A DNA stretch of 64,000 nt, taken from assembly GCF_035013185.1 (NCBI RefSeq), contig NZ_JAYGJO010000013.1, positions 62,001 to 126,000 of the forward strand. The letters are read 5' to 3'. A program made the translations under genes and the position numbers. Below the pieces are notes generated by a model. The model was not told the origin of the DNA and did no database searches. It saw only the letters and a list, made by a program, of their open reading frames with translations. Shown here piece after piece: positions 8,189 through 16,548 of the stretch; the stretch's first letter is position 1, and each line of letters begins with the position of its first letter. Origin of the DNA: Acerihabitans sp035013185. Lineage in GTDB: Bacteria > Pseudomonadota > Gammaproteobacteria > Enterobacterales > Enterobacteriaceae.

Positions 8189-9259
8189 TTAACAACCCCA
8201 ACGCAAAGCCGGCGTATTCACCGGCGCGTCCCACAATTCCAGTATGTCATCATCGACTTTCAGCACAGTGATGGACATGCCCTGCATATCCAGCGAGGTG
8301 CAATACGATCCAATCAGCCTGCGCTCAATCTTCAGGCCAAACTCGTCACAACAGCGCGCCAGGCGGTGCCAAACGCCATACAGTTCCGATAAGGGTGTCG
8401 ACCCCAGGTTGTTGACCAACACCACCACCCGGTCGCCCTTGACCAAGGCGTGTTTGCTCTGGCGCGTCTCCCGCCAATCCTCAGCCTGGCGATCCCAATG
8501 GCGCAACGTACGTTGGTAATCACCGTGTGCGATAAGGGTCGCAAACATGCTGTCTACCGTTTCGTTGAGCGAACTGAATGGCCGCCGCTCGATACCCGGT
8601 TCACCGTGGATCCCGATACCAAATTCCATCTCGTTTTCCGCCAGCGTGAACGAGGGTTTCCCTGCGGCCGGCACGGTGCAGGCGCCCAAGGCAATGCCGA
8701 TGGAATGGCCTTGATTGTTAAGCTGCTCGCCTAACGCCCGGCATGCGTCAAGGGAATTGCCGCGCGCCGCTGCCGCACCCAGCAACTTTTCCAGCAACAC
8801 GGTATTGGCGACGCCGCGCCGTCCGGTGGTATACAGGCTATCCTTGACCGCTACGTCATCATCAATCACCAGCGTGGCAACGGTGGTGCCACCGGCATGC
8901 AGTAGCTCCGCCGCCGTCTCGAAATTAAGAATATCGCCGGTATAGTTTTTAATTAACATCAAAACCCCCTGGCCACCGTCAATAACCTGGCCACACTCAA
9001 ACATTTGGTCGGGGGTCGGTGAGGTGAAAATTTCGCCAGGGCAGGCGCCGGCCAACATACCCTCGCCGATATAACCGCAGTGCATCGGTTCATGCCCGCT
9101 GCCGCCGCCGGACATCAGCGCCACCTTGCCGGCGATTGGCGCATCGTGACGGGTAACAAACAGGGGATCTTGATGCAACGTGAGCATAGGGTGGGCTTCA
9201 ACCAGGCCAAGAAGCTGTTCATGTAAAACCGTTTCAACGCTGTTGATTAATTTTTTCAT
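8189..9259 (-). CDS. dhaK: Dihydroxyacetone kinase substrate-binding subunit DhaK
   Basis: DhaK binds dihydroxyacetone covalently and receives phosphate from DhaL-ATP, making dihydroxyacetone phosphate for glycolysis. The 356-residue protein has SGGGSGHEP with His56, and GIGIHGEPG with His218, the residue that forms the hemiaminal with substrate; both positions coincide with the E. coli enzyme. The ATG at 9259 is preceded by GGAG and yields the E. coli length; twelve upstream in-frame codons are excluded. It heads the dhaKLM operon and reads away from ygjP, with a 327-base shared upstream region. Confidence 0.95.
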   Translation of the reverse strand: MKKLINSVETVLHEQLLGLVEAHPMLTLHQDPLFVTRHDAPIAGKVALMSGGGSGHEPMHCGYIGEGMLAGACPGEIFTSPTPDQMFECGQVIDGGQGVLMLIKNYTGDILNFETAAELLHAGGTTVATLVIDDDVAVKDSLYTTGRRGVANTVLLEKLLGAAAARGNSLDACRALGEQLNNQGHSIGIALGACTVPAAGKPSFTLAENEMEFGIGIHGEPGIERRPFSSLNETVDSMFATLIAHGDYQRTLRHWDRQAEDWRETRQSKHALVKGDRVVVLVNNLGSTPLSELYGVWHRLARCCDEFGLKIERRLIGSYCTSLDMQGMSITVLKVDDDILELWDAPVNTPALRWGC

Positions 9260-9586
9260 TTGCTGCTCCGCACAAGGATATGGACGTGATGACATAGCCG
9301 CGTTGAGCTGTGCCGAAAGTTTGCCTGCCGTCTACAGTATTAGGCCTTTATGACTATAAGCCGGCTTTTCATCAAGGGTTAGGCCAGCCAGAAAGGTTCC
9401 ATTTTGCAACGTTTTCCCCACAGGCTTGTTTACATATGAAACATACCGCCAATGGATTATGGCGAAAAGTGAGCTGCCGCACAGAACGTGTTTGTTAAAA
9501 AACGCGCCGGCAATCGTGCTTTTCCATGCTTTCCGGTATCCTTAGCGTCATCCAACATCCTTTAACTGGCGATCCCGAGGACGTGT
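9260..9586. promoter_or_regulatory. Divergent upstream region of dhaK and ygjP
   Basis: This non-coding interval must contain the promoters for dhaK (leftward) and ygjP (rightward). I see a partly symmetrical element at 9427-9443 (TGTTT and AAACA arms around a CATATG centre) that could be a regulator site, but no confirmed DhaR motif and no convincing small ORF. Confidence 0.3.
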
Positions 9587-10090
9587 ATGACACCGTTGAC
9601 TTATCTGCAGGGCTACCCGGAACATTTACTGGCGCAGGTGCGTACGCTTATCGACAGGCAAGAGCTGGGCCAGGTGCTGGCCGAACGTTATCCCAAAGGT
9701 CACGAGGTCACCAGCGACAAAGCGCTGTATGCCTATACCCTGGATTTAAAACAGCATTATCTGCGTAACGCTGCACCGATCAACAAAGTCGCCTGGGACA
9801 GCAAAATCCATGTGCTGAAAAATGCGCTGGGGTTGCATACTGCCGTGTCACGCGTACAGGGCGGCAAACTGAAAGCCAAAGCAGAAATTCGTATCGCCAC
9901 GGTATTTAAAACCGCCCCAGCGGATTTTTTGCGCATGATCGTGGTACATGAATTAGCACATATTAAAGAAAAACAGCATGATAAAGCGTTCTATCAATTG
10001 TGCTGTCATATGGAGCCGCGGTATCACCAGTTGGAATTCGATACCCGCCTATGGCTGACACAACTCTCTTTGGTGCTGCCGCAGGAATAA
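9587..10090 (+). CDS. ygjP: YgjP-type putative zinc metallopeptidase (M48/DUF45)
   Basis: The 167-residue protein matches E. coli YgjP almost throughout (for example the TYLQGYPE start and the HTAVSRVQGGKLKAKAE block). The zinc-peptidase motif HELAH lies at 121-125, with a third His at 131 (HDKAF), so the metal site is complete. The family resembles minigluzincin/WLM-type peptidases; its physiological substrate is not established. It stands alone between the dha operon and a lipoprotein gene. The N-terminal residues agree with the known protein, supporting the start. Confidence 0.93.
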   Translation: MTPLTYLQGYPEHLLAQVRTLIDRQELGQVLAERYPKGHEVTSDKALYAYTLDLKQHYLRNAAPINKVAWDSKIHVLKNALGLHTAVSRVQGGKLKAKAEIRIATVFKTAPADFLRMIVVHELAHIKEKQHDKAFYQLCCHMEPRYHQLEFDTRLWLTQLSLVLPQE

Positions 10091-10159
10091 GCGACCCAGT
10101 GCATTGAACGCAACTACAGCAACTCCCACGTCATGCCCTAACGAGGTTTACTCGCTTGT

Positions 10160-11326
10160 ATGCCATTATTTATCGTGCCGTCATACCCGTATTTGCCCAC
10201 TGATGCATCCGTAGCCAAAACCGTCAGATCCCCTGGTCGTCACCGGCGGTTGGCGATCATCATCCTGCTGTTTATGCTCAGTGGATGCACCAGCCAGCCA
10301 GCGCATACCCCCGAGACGAGGGCGGAGAATGTGCCAGGAAAAATCATCCGGCTCATGCCGGCCTCTGTCCCCGACCGCGCGGGATGGGCCAGCGATATCA
10401 TGGCGGCGTTCAAGGCACAGCATATCGCGCCCTCAACGGAAAATATTTGCTCGGTGCTGGCAGTAGCTGGGCAAGAATCGGGTTTTCAGGCCGATGCGCC
10501 GGTGCCCGGTCTGGGAAAAATAGCGTGGCAAGAGATTGACCGGCGTGCCGGCCAGATTCATATCCCGGCGGTGGTGGTTCATGCAGCATTGCATATCCCG
10601 TCCCCCAACGGGCAAAGCTACAGTGAACGCCTGGATGCGGTGCGAACGGAAAAGCAGCTGAGTGCGATTTTCGATGATTTTATCGGTATGGTACCCATGG
10701 GCCAGCGATTGTTCGGTAATTTTAATCCGGTGCATACCGGCGGCCCGATGCAGGTCAGCATCAGCTTTGCCGAAACTCATGCCAAGGGCTACCCTTATCC
10801 GGTTGCCGACACGCTGCGCCACGAGGTATTTAGCCGCCGCGGCGGACTCTATTTTGGTATTGTGCATTTATTGGCTTATCCCACCCATTATGACCGGCAG
10901 ATATTCCGCTTTGCCGATTTTAACGCCGGTTGGTATGCCAGTCGCAACGCAGCATTTCAACATGCGGTCAGTCGCCTTTCCGGCAAACCGCTGGCGTTGG
11001 ACGGCGACCTGATCAACTATGGCGAAAAGAGCCCCGGGGCGACTGAGTTGGCGGTGCGCACGCTGGGCAAACGGCTCAATGTGGGCGCTGCGACCATTAG
11101 ACGTGCCCTGGACAAAGGCGAAACGGCCCAGTTCGAGCAAACCGACCTTTATCAGCGGGTATTCGCCTTGGCGGATCGCACCCAGCACCCGCCGTTACCC
11201 CGGGCAATATTGCCCGGTATTACCCTGCACAGCCCGAAAATTACCCGCACCCTGACCACTGCCTGGTTTGCCAAACGGGTCGATCAACGTTATATGCGCT
11301 GCCTGGCTAAGGCCGGGGAGAAGTAA
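10160..11326 (+). CDS. yaiW: DUF1615 outer-membrane lipoprotein (YaiW-like)
   Basis: The 388-residue product has a basic N-terminus, a hydrophobic stretch (LAIIILLFMLSGC) and a lipobox LSGC around residue 43, so it is probably a lipoprotein. Most of the rest matches the DUF1615 family represented by E. coli YaiW, a surface-exposed lipoprotein linked to uptake of proline-rich peptides together with SbmA. A VAGQESGFQ segment resembles the catalytic-Glu region of lysozyme-like domains, but activity is unproven. No sbmA is nearby, unlike E. coli. The long pre-lipobox region suggests the true start may be a later codon; none is clearly better supported. Confidence 0.82.
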   Translation: MPLFIVPSYPYLPTDASVAKTVRSPGRHRRLAIIILLFMLSGCTSQPAHTPETRAENVPGKIIRLMPASVPDRAGWASDIMAAFKAQHIAPSTENICSVLAVAGQESGFQADAPVPGLGKIAWQEIDRRAGQIHIPAVVVHAALHIPSPNGQSYSERLDAVRTEKQLSAIFDDFIGMVPMGQRLFGNFNPVHTGGPMQVSISFAETHAKGYPYPVADTLRHEVFSRRGGLYFGIVHLLAYPTHYDRQIFRFADFNAGWYASRNAAFQHAVSRLSGKPLALDGDLINYGEKSPGATELAVRTLGKRLNVGAATIRRALDKGETAQFEQTDLYQRVFALADRTQHPPLPRAILPGITLHSPKITRTLTTAWFAKRVDQRYMRCLAKAGEK

Positions 11327-11460
11327 AACTATCCCGATCAATTAATAGCGATCGTTAAAATAAAGTTGACCCCCGACACCACCGGCTCTACCTTGATGGT
11401 GGGCCGGCAGAGGCTCAACGACGCTTAAGTCAGGCTATCTATAACAAACAGAAGGCGCAT

Positions 11461-11991
11461 ATGACTCATCCATTACCGCAAGACCTTACCTATTATCACG
11501 TCTCGGTTCCGGTATTTATCAAGGCGTTAACCAATTTATCATCCTTACTGCACAAAGCAGTGGCGTTTGCCGCCGAGCGGCAGATCGACGAGTCCGAACT
11601 GGTCAATGCCCGTTTGGCACCCGACATGTTCAGCCTGGCGCGGCAGGTGCAGTCGGCCAGCGACGCGGCCAAATCCTGCGCGGCACGCTTGTCCGGCAGT
11701 GAAATACCGAGCTTTCCTGATACCGAAACCACCTTGGCCCAGTTGCAGACGCGTATCGGTAAAACCCTGGACTTTCTCAATAGTTTGCCCCGCGAGTCTT
11801 TCGCGGCGGCGGGCGAGCGGCCTATTGTCATGAATATGCGTGGCACCGAGCGCACGTTCAGCGGCTACGATTATCTGTTCCGGCTGGCCATACCCAATCT
11901 TTTTTTCCACGTCACCACGGCTTACGATATCTTGCGTAATCAGGGCCTGGCGATCGGTAAAAGCGATTATCTGGGGTCATTTGATCAGTAA
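11461..11991 (+). CDS. DUF1993 family protein
   Basis: This 176-residue, mostly helical protein matches the DUF1993 pattern: a YYHVSVPVFIKAL-like N-terminus, then a central FLNSLP segment, then a C-terminal LFFHVTTAYDILRNQG with the family's conserved His, ending in a GKSDYLG-like tail. These proteins resemble DinB-like four-helix bundles, but their role is not established. An AGAAGG-like ribosome site lies before the ATG. A strong terminator follows directly, shared with the convergent BhsA-like gene. Confidence 0.85.
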   Translation: MTHPLPQDLTYYHVSVPVFIKALTNLSSLLHKAVAFAAERQIDESELVNARLAPDMFSLARQVQSASDAAKSCAARLSGSEIPSFPDTETTLAQLQTRIGKTLDFLNSLPRESFAAAGERPIVMNMRGTERTFSGYDYLFRLAIPNLFFHVTTAYDILRNQGLAIGKSDYLGSFDQ

Positions 11992-12000
11992 CCAATAAAA

Positions 12001-12038
12001 AAAACGGGACGGTCAGCATCACTGACCGTCCCGTTTTT
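12001..12038. terminator. Bidirectional rho-independent terminator
   Basis: A perfect 16-bp inverted repeat (arms 12001-12016 and 12022-12037) with a 5-base loop is A-rich on one side and T-rich on the other. It can terminate both the DUF1993 gene and the convergent BhsA-like gene. Confidence 0.92.
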
Positions 12039-12058
12039 ATTAGCTATAGTCGCGAGAA

Positions 12059-12316
12059 TTATTCAAAAATTACCGCGGTACCATGCAGTTTATTCTGGCC
12101 GGTGGCGGAGGTGATCTGGAACGATTTGGCACCTGACTCAGTGGCTTTGGCAGCCAGTTGGCTTTCCAGAGAAGAGAGGTTGCTGCCGCCGGTAGCGGAG
12201 ATAACGCCTACCACCCGCTGGTTGGCTGGCGCGGACGTTACCAGATCGGCGGCGAAACTACCAAATGATACAAGGCTAAGCGCGAGGGCGGCGACGGTAT
12301 ATTTTACGTTTTTCAT
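12059..12316 (-). CDS. YdgH/BhsA/McbA-like small periplasmic protein (DUF1471)
   Basis: The 85-residue protein has a clear signal peptide (MKNVKYTVAALAL... cleaved near SFA-ADL) followed by a ~60-residue DUF1471 domain: RVVGVISATGGSNLSSLESQLAAKA, then GAKSFQITSATGQNKLHGTAVIFE. Family members such as BhsA, McbA and YhcN are induced by stress and influence biofilm and permeability. The exact paralogue cannot be assigned by eye, so no symbol is given. It is monocistronic, with the upstream 250 bases AT-rich, and shares the terminator at 12001. Confidence 0.9.
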   Translation of the reverse strand: MKNVKYTVAALALSLVSFGSFAADLVTSAPANQRVVGVISATGGSNLSSLESQLAAKATESGAKSFQITSATGQNKLHGTAVIFE

Positions 12317-12567
12317 GGGTATATTCTCGTATAAAGTTAATCGGTTTTAAATCATGACGTCAATTACTTAACGTTCGATAACTAAATACTAGCTCCGGCG
12401 CGCCCTGCGGTCAACTAATTTTATTATTGATCATTAATATATTAATTAACCATTTGAAAAATAACTTTTTATAGTCTTATATTTTCTTTCCCTGCTTTAC
12501 TGGCATGCGTGAACGAGAGTGATACGCTTAACAGCCCGGCCGCACCTATCCCCACACCATTAGCGCT

Positions 12568-13074
12568 TCAGGCCACAAGCGTAGCACCGCCGTCGATCAC
12601 GATATCCTGCATGGTGATATGACTGGCGTGGCGGGAGGCCAGGAATAAAATCACATCAGCCACCTCCTGCGGGTGGCCTATCTTGCCCAGTGGTATCCCC
12701 AGCTTGAACAGGTCGGGGAAACCGGCAATCGGCAAGTAACCCTGGCTTACCCGCTCGACTTGGCCAGCATCGGTAATAGCCAGTAGCTGCGTGCGAAACG
12801 GATAATCCTCCCCAGCAAAACGTAGATCCAACCCCACCACCACCGGCCTTTTTATGCCGGCCTTGCTAGCCCGGTTAAAGTGCCGCCGCAGTTCTCGCTG
12901 AAATATACCCTCCGGTTGATGTCCGTCGCTCGCGCAGATAGACATGCGACTAAAACATCCACGGTGGCAAAACGACGAAAAGGCAACATAAAAAAACCGG
13001 CGGCAAGGGCCTTCCTATCACCAGGTATGGCCTGTCGCAGGGATTATGGTCTGTCGCAGCGATAATGTGGCCAT
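12568..13074 (-). pseudogene. Fused scar of entC and entA (enterobactin synthesis)
   Basis: Divergent from fepB, exactly where E. coli entCEBA lies, is a broken reading frame. Its first part matches the start of EntC isochorismate synthase in shifted frames (a RFF-type segment, then GCFSR, then IFQRELRRHFNRASKAGIKRPVVVG). It then passes directly into EntA dehydrogenase N-terminal sequence (DLRFAGEDYPF... ITDAGQVERV). From there it jumps to the EntA C-terminus (LFKLGIPLGKI... HITMQDIVIDGG). The Rossmann catalytic centre of EntA, most of EntC and all of entE and entB are missing. The longest open stretch is 12568-12945, but no working enzyme can result. The assignment is from remembered family sequences and is strong for EntA, moderate for EntC. 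Confidence 0.85.
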
Positions 13075-13104
13075 ATTACAATCTCCGTACTTTAATAATA
13101 ATAG

Positions 13105-13126
13105 AAATAAGAATAATTATTATTTG
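13105..13126. promoter_or_regulatory. Candidate Fur box, fepB/entC divergent promoter
   Basis: AAATAAGAATAATTATTATT (13105-13124) and flanks form an AT-rich interrupted palindrome resembling the Fur consensus GATAATGATAATCATTATC. It lies between the fepB start and the entC scar, where E. coli has a Fur-controlled divergent promoter. Confidence 0.65.
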
Positions 13127-13272
13127 TATTGATAGGGAATAAACTACGTCGTAGAATCAGCCATGTCAATAAATGTAAGCTGCGGTTTGTTCCCCGGCCG
13201 GAGGGCACCCCCTGGTGGCCAAATGCCCATTTTCCACCGAAGAGACCGGTTGATGATGTAGGAAATAGCACA

Positions 13273-14265
13273 ATGAAAATAGACCACCAAAGGCGCAGAC
13301 TGGCCCTGATGCACCTGGCGTTGATCACCCTGCTGGCGATGCCCCTGCTGTTACAATTGACGCCTGCGCGCGCCGCAGACCACTGGCCGCGAGTGATTGA
13401 CGGCCCGCACGGCCCCGTAACCCTCGAGCAGATGCCGCAACGTATTGTGTCCACCAGCGTGACCCTTACCGGCACACTGCTGGCCATCGGCGCGCCGATT
13501 ATAGCCAGCGGTGCCACCACGCCCAATAACCGCGTAGCGGACGATCAGGGATTTTTACGGCAATGGGGTAAGGTGGCAAAACAACGACAGGTCAAGCGGC
13601 TCTACATTGGCGAGGTCAATGCCGAAGCCATTGCCGCGGAAAATCCCGATCTTATTGTGATCGCCGCCACCGGCGGCGACTCGGCTCTACGTCTCTATGA
13701 CCAATTATCTACGCTGGCGCCAACACTTATCATCAGCTACGACGATGAAAGCTGGCAACAACTGGCGCGTGATCTGGGCCGGGCTACCGGCCACGAAACC
13801 GGAGCCGAGGCAGCCATCAGCCAATTCAACGTACGAGCCCAGGCGTTGAAGTCGCGTCTGGCGTTGCCGCCACAACCGGTTTCGGCCCTGGTCTATCAAC
13901 GGGACGGCAAGGCGGCCAATGTATGGACCGCACATTCCCCACAAGGTCAGTTGCTGCAGCAATTAGGTTTTACGCTGGCTGAACCGCCCAGTACATTGGC
14001 CACCGGTCAAAGCATGGGCCGCCGCCAGGATATCGTTCAGCTTTCCGGAGAGAACCTGGCCGCCGGCCTGAATGGCCAGACCCTGCTGCTGTTTGCCGGC
14101 AATGACGCCGACACCCAAGCCCTGCTGGCCAATCCGTTCCTGGCGCATTTGCCGCCAGTGCGCAATCATCAGGTCTATGCCCTGGGTAACGATACCTTCC
14201 GCCTGGATTACTACAGCGCCGATCATCTGTTGACCCAGTTGGAACGCCATTTTATCCGTCGATAA
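13273..14265 (+). CDS. fepB: Periplasmic ferric-enterobactin binding protein FepB
   Basis: FepB carries ferric enterobactin across the periplasm to FepDGC. The 330-residue product starts at the ATG at 13273, which has TAGGAA before it; 48 further in-frame codons upstream are rejected. The signal peptide runs MKIDHQRRRLALM... to ARAAD. The mature part has the ABC Fe3+-siderophore (TroA-like, class III) pattern: VTLEQMPQRIVSTS, a GKVAKQRQVKRLYIGEVNAEAIAAENPDLIV block, and a C-terminal half joined by a long helix. The gene is complete. It is bracketed by scars of entC/entA upstream and entS downstream, the same neighbours as in E. coli, implying selection has kept uptake only. Confidence 0.93.
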   Translation: MKIDHQRRRLALMHLALITLLAMPLLLQLTPARAADHWPRVIDGPHGPVTLEQMPQRIVSTSVTLTGTLLAIGAPIIASGATTPNNRVADDQGFLRQWGKVAKQRQVKRLYIGEVNAEAIAAENPDLIVIAATGGDSALRLYDQLSTLAPTLIISYDDESWQQLARDLGRATGHETGAEAAISQFNVRAQALKSRLALPPQPVSALVYQRDGKAANVWTAHSPQGQLLQQLGFTLAEPPSTLATGQSMGRRQDIVQLSGENLAAGLNGQTLLLFAGNDADTQALLANPFLAHLPPVRNHQVYALGNDTFRLDYYSADHLLTQLERHFIRR

Positions 14266-14274
14266 ATCTTCGGT

Positions 14275-14427
14275 TCATCGCCCGGTGAGGGCCTGGATCT
14301 GTACTGGTACAGCAACCACCAGCAGCCCCAACGCCAGAATGGATAAAAAGCGGGCAAGAAACACCGCCCGGAACGCCGGATGGGTTTTGAGCAGACTGAT
14401 GTTAAGCAACAAAGAGGGGTTGTTCAT
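14275..14427 (-). pseudogene. Truncated entS (enterobactin exporter) N-terminal stub
   Basis: About 50 codons remain, beginning MNNPSLLLNISLLKTHPAF, followed by a LARFLSILALGLLVVAVPVQIQ segment that closely matches the N-terminus and first membrane helix of the MFS exporter EntS. The frame then stops 10 bases from the fepB stop codon. About 360 residues, including all other transmembrane helices, are missing. The position between fepB and fepD and the orientation are as in E. coli. The product, if made, cannot export enterobactin. Confidence 0.88.
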
Positions 14428-14516
14428 ACTAGCGGCTAAATAACCTAGATTTGGCAACCATATAGGCTGAAATAAGGAGCGCGCTCATGTTATCATAACT
14501 ATATGCGAGTAATAAC

Positions 14517-14535
14517 GATAATAAATATCATTATC
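14517..14535. promoter_or_regulatory. Fur box between entS stub and fepD
   Basis: GATAATAAATATCATTATC matches the 19-bp Fur consensus at 16 of 19 positions by my count. It lies 25 bases before the fepD start and should repress fepDGC when iron is plentiful. Confidence 0.85.
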
Positions 14536-14560
14536 ATATACATTTATGGTTTAGCCGTTT

Positions 14561-15550
14561 ATGCGCCACTCCGTTGGTCTGTTATTAATGTGTTTCATGT
14601 TGCTGCTGATGATGGCGATGAGTTTATTTATCGGTGCCAAAGCCATACCCGTTGATCGGGTATGGCTTGCGCTCACCGACGGCTGTGGCAGCGCCGATTG
14701 CGTTATTGTGCTTGATGCCCGCTTGCCGCGCACGCTGGCCGGTCTGTTGGCGGGCCTGGCGCTGGGATTATCCGGTGCGCTGATGCAAACCCTTACCCGC
14801 AATCCCCTGGCTGATCCCGGTATTCTTGGCGTCAACGCCGGGGCTGGTTTTGCCGTGGTGATAGGCATTACGTTCTTTGGCGCCGCATCCATCGACAGTT
14901 ATCTCTGGTTCGCTTTTGCCGGCGCGCTGGCGGCGGCGTTACTGGTGGCGCTCATTGGCGCGCTGGGCCGCGGCAGGCTAAATCCGATTCGCCTGACCCT
15001 GGCGGGTGTGGCCCTGGGCGCGGTGCTGGACGGCATGGCATCGGGTATTGCACTGCTGCATCCCCTGGTGTATGACCAGTTGCGTTTTTGGCAAGCCGGT
15101 TCGCTGGATATCCGCAACATGACAGCAGTTAACCTAGTGATATGGCCCATCATGCTGGGAACAGCGCTGACCCTGTATCTGACGGGAGCCCTCAATGCCC
15201 TTAGCATGGGCAACGAGCTGGCGTCGGCCCTTGGCACCCGGGTCGGTTTAACGCAATTGGTGGGGTTGACCGCCATTACCTTATTGTGCGGATCAGCTAC
15301 GGCCCTGGTCGGCCCCATCGCCTTTGTCGGGCTGATGATGCCGCATATCGCCCGCTGGATCACCGGCCCTGATCATCGCTGGATCATGCCCTGGACCTTG
15401 GTGCTGACGCCGGTACTGCTGCTGGGTAGCGATATGATTGGCCGAGTTATTGTCCCCGGCGAGCTGCGGGTTTCAGTGATCACCGCACTGGTGGGGGCGC
15501 CGGTGCTGATAGTCCTGGTCCGCCGCCACCCGACGCTGGGGCGGCGATGA
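14561..15550 (+). CDS. fepD: Ferric-enterobactin ABC permease FepD
   Basis: This is one half of the inner-membrane channel for ferric enterobactin. The 329-residue protein is of the FecCD/BtuC permease type with about nine to ten hydrophobic helices. It contains the RLPRTLAGLLAGLALGLSGALMQTLTRNPLADPGILGVNAGA block typical of FepD/FecCD proteins, and GPIAFVGLMMPHIAR near the C-terminus, the loop that contacts the ATPase. Its 3' end overlaps fepG by four bases (ATGA), showing translational coupling. It lies directly behind the Fur box. Length and motifs are intact. Confidence 0.95.
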   Translation: MRHSVGLLLMCFMLLLMMAMSLFIGAKAIPVDRVWLALTDGCGSADCVIVLDARLPRTLAGLLAGLALGLSGALMQTLTRNPLADPGILGVNAGAGFAVVIGITFFGAASIDSYLWFAFAGALAAALLVALIGALGRGRLNPIRLTLAGVALGAVLDGMASGIALLHPLVYDQLRFWQAGSLDIRNMTAVNLVIWPIMLGTALTLYLTGALNALSMGNELASALGTRVGLTQLVGLTAITLLCGSATALVGPIAFVGLMMPHIARWITGPDHRWIMPWTLVLTPVLLLGSDMIGRVIVPGELRVSVITALVGAPVLIVLVRRHPTLGRR

Positions 15551-16548
15551 ACCGGTTCGTTTCGACCCACACCAGGCTGACCATCGCCGCCGTTGGTCTG
15601 CCGATCGCCTGTTTGGCCTTGGCGGTATATAGTCTGTGCGCCGGTTTGACGCAACTTGGTATTGCGCAAGCATTCGACGCGCTGCGCGGCGCGGCGCCGC
15701 ACAATATTCACGTGATGGTAACGCAATGGCGGTTGCCGCGGGTGGTGACGGCGTTGCTGCTGGGCGCGGCCCTGGGAACCAGCGGTGCGATTTTTCAATC
15801 GCTAATGCGTAACCCGCTCGGCAGCCCGGATATCATGGGATTCAATACCGGTGCGCACAGCGCCGTGCTCATCGCCATCGTGCTATTTAGCGGCGGGCCG
15901 TCGGCCATCGTCGGCGCGGCGCTGGTCGGCGGAATACTCAGCGCAGCGGTGGTCTATCTGCTCGCTTGGCGCGACGGTATTCAACCCTTTCGGCTGATTA
16001 TTATCGGTATCGCCATCCGCGCCCTGTTGGTTTCGCTTAATACGTGGCTGGTGGTCGGTGCGTCGCTGGAATCCGCGCTCACCGCCGGATTATGGAGCGC
16101 CGGATCGCTTAATGGCATGACGTGGGCAAAAATAGTACCGGTGGCGCTACCCATTGCAATCGCGCTGATAACCGCTCTGGCGTTGTCGCGCCGGATGCAC
16201 CTGCTCGAAATGGGCGACGATGCCGCCTGTGCCCTCGGCGTGCCGGTGGAAACCTCGCGCCTGCTGCTGATACTGACGGGTGTTATCCTTACCGCCGCCG
16301 CGACCGCCGCCGCCGGGCCAATCTCGTTTGTCGCCCTGGTGGCACCGCAGATCTCCCGCCGCCTGGCCAACACCCAAACGCTGGCCATCCCGCTGGCCGC
16401 CCTTACTGGAGCACTGCTGCTGCTGGCGGCGGACATCGCGGCTCAACGCCTGTTTATTCCCTATCAGCTTCCCGTCGGTGTCGTGACTGTCTGTATCGGC
16501 GGCATCTATTTAATTGGCTTGTTACTCAGGGAGTCACGAAAAAAATGA
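15547..16548 (+). CDS. fepG: Ferric-enterobactin ABC permease FepG
   Basis: This is the second permease subunit, pairing with FepD. It has 333 residues, a FecCD fold with multiple membrane helices, WRLPRVVTALLLGAALGTSGAIFQSLMRNPLGSPDIMGFNTGA in the first half, and GPISFVALVAPQISRRL near the end. The start overlaps the fepD stop and its own stop overlaps the fepC start, so fepD-fepG-fepC form one coupled operon. Nothing is truncated. Confidence 0.95.
   Translation: MNRFVSTHTRLTIAAVGLPIACLALAVYSLCAGLTQLGIAQAFDALRGAAPHNIHVMVTQWRLPRVVTALLLGAALGTSGAIFQSLMRNPLGSPDIMGFNTGAHSAVLIAIVLFSGGPSAIVGAALVGGILSAAVVYLLAWRDGIQPFRLIIIGIAIRALLVSLNTWLVVGASLESALTAGLWSAGSLNGMTWAKIVPVALPIAIALITALALSRRMHLLEMGDDAACALGVPVETSRLLLILTGVILTAAATAAAGPISFVALVAPQISRRLANTQTLAIPLAALTGALLLLAADIAAQRLFIPYQLPVGVVTVCIGGIYLIGLLLRESRKK

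Noticed and set aside
12568..12945. Functional short-chain dehydrogenase
   Set aside because: The frame lacks the cofactor GxxxGxG and the YxxxK catalytic centre; it is the fused entC/entA remnant.
16122..16544. Long N-terminal extension of fepC inside fepG
   Set aside because: The open frame upstream of 16545 is Arg/Gly-rich shadow sequence of fepG; the ATG overlapping the fepG stop gives the correct FepC N-terminus.
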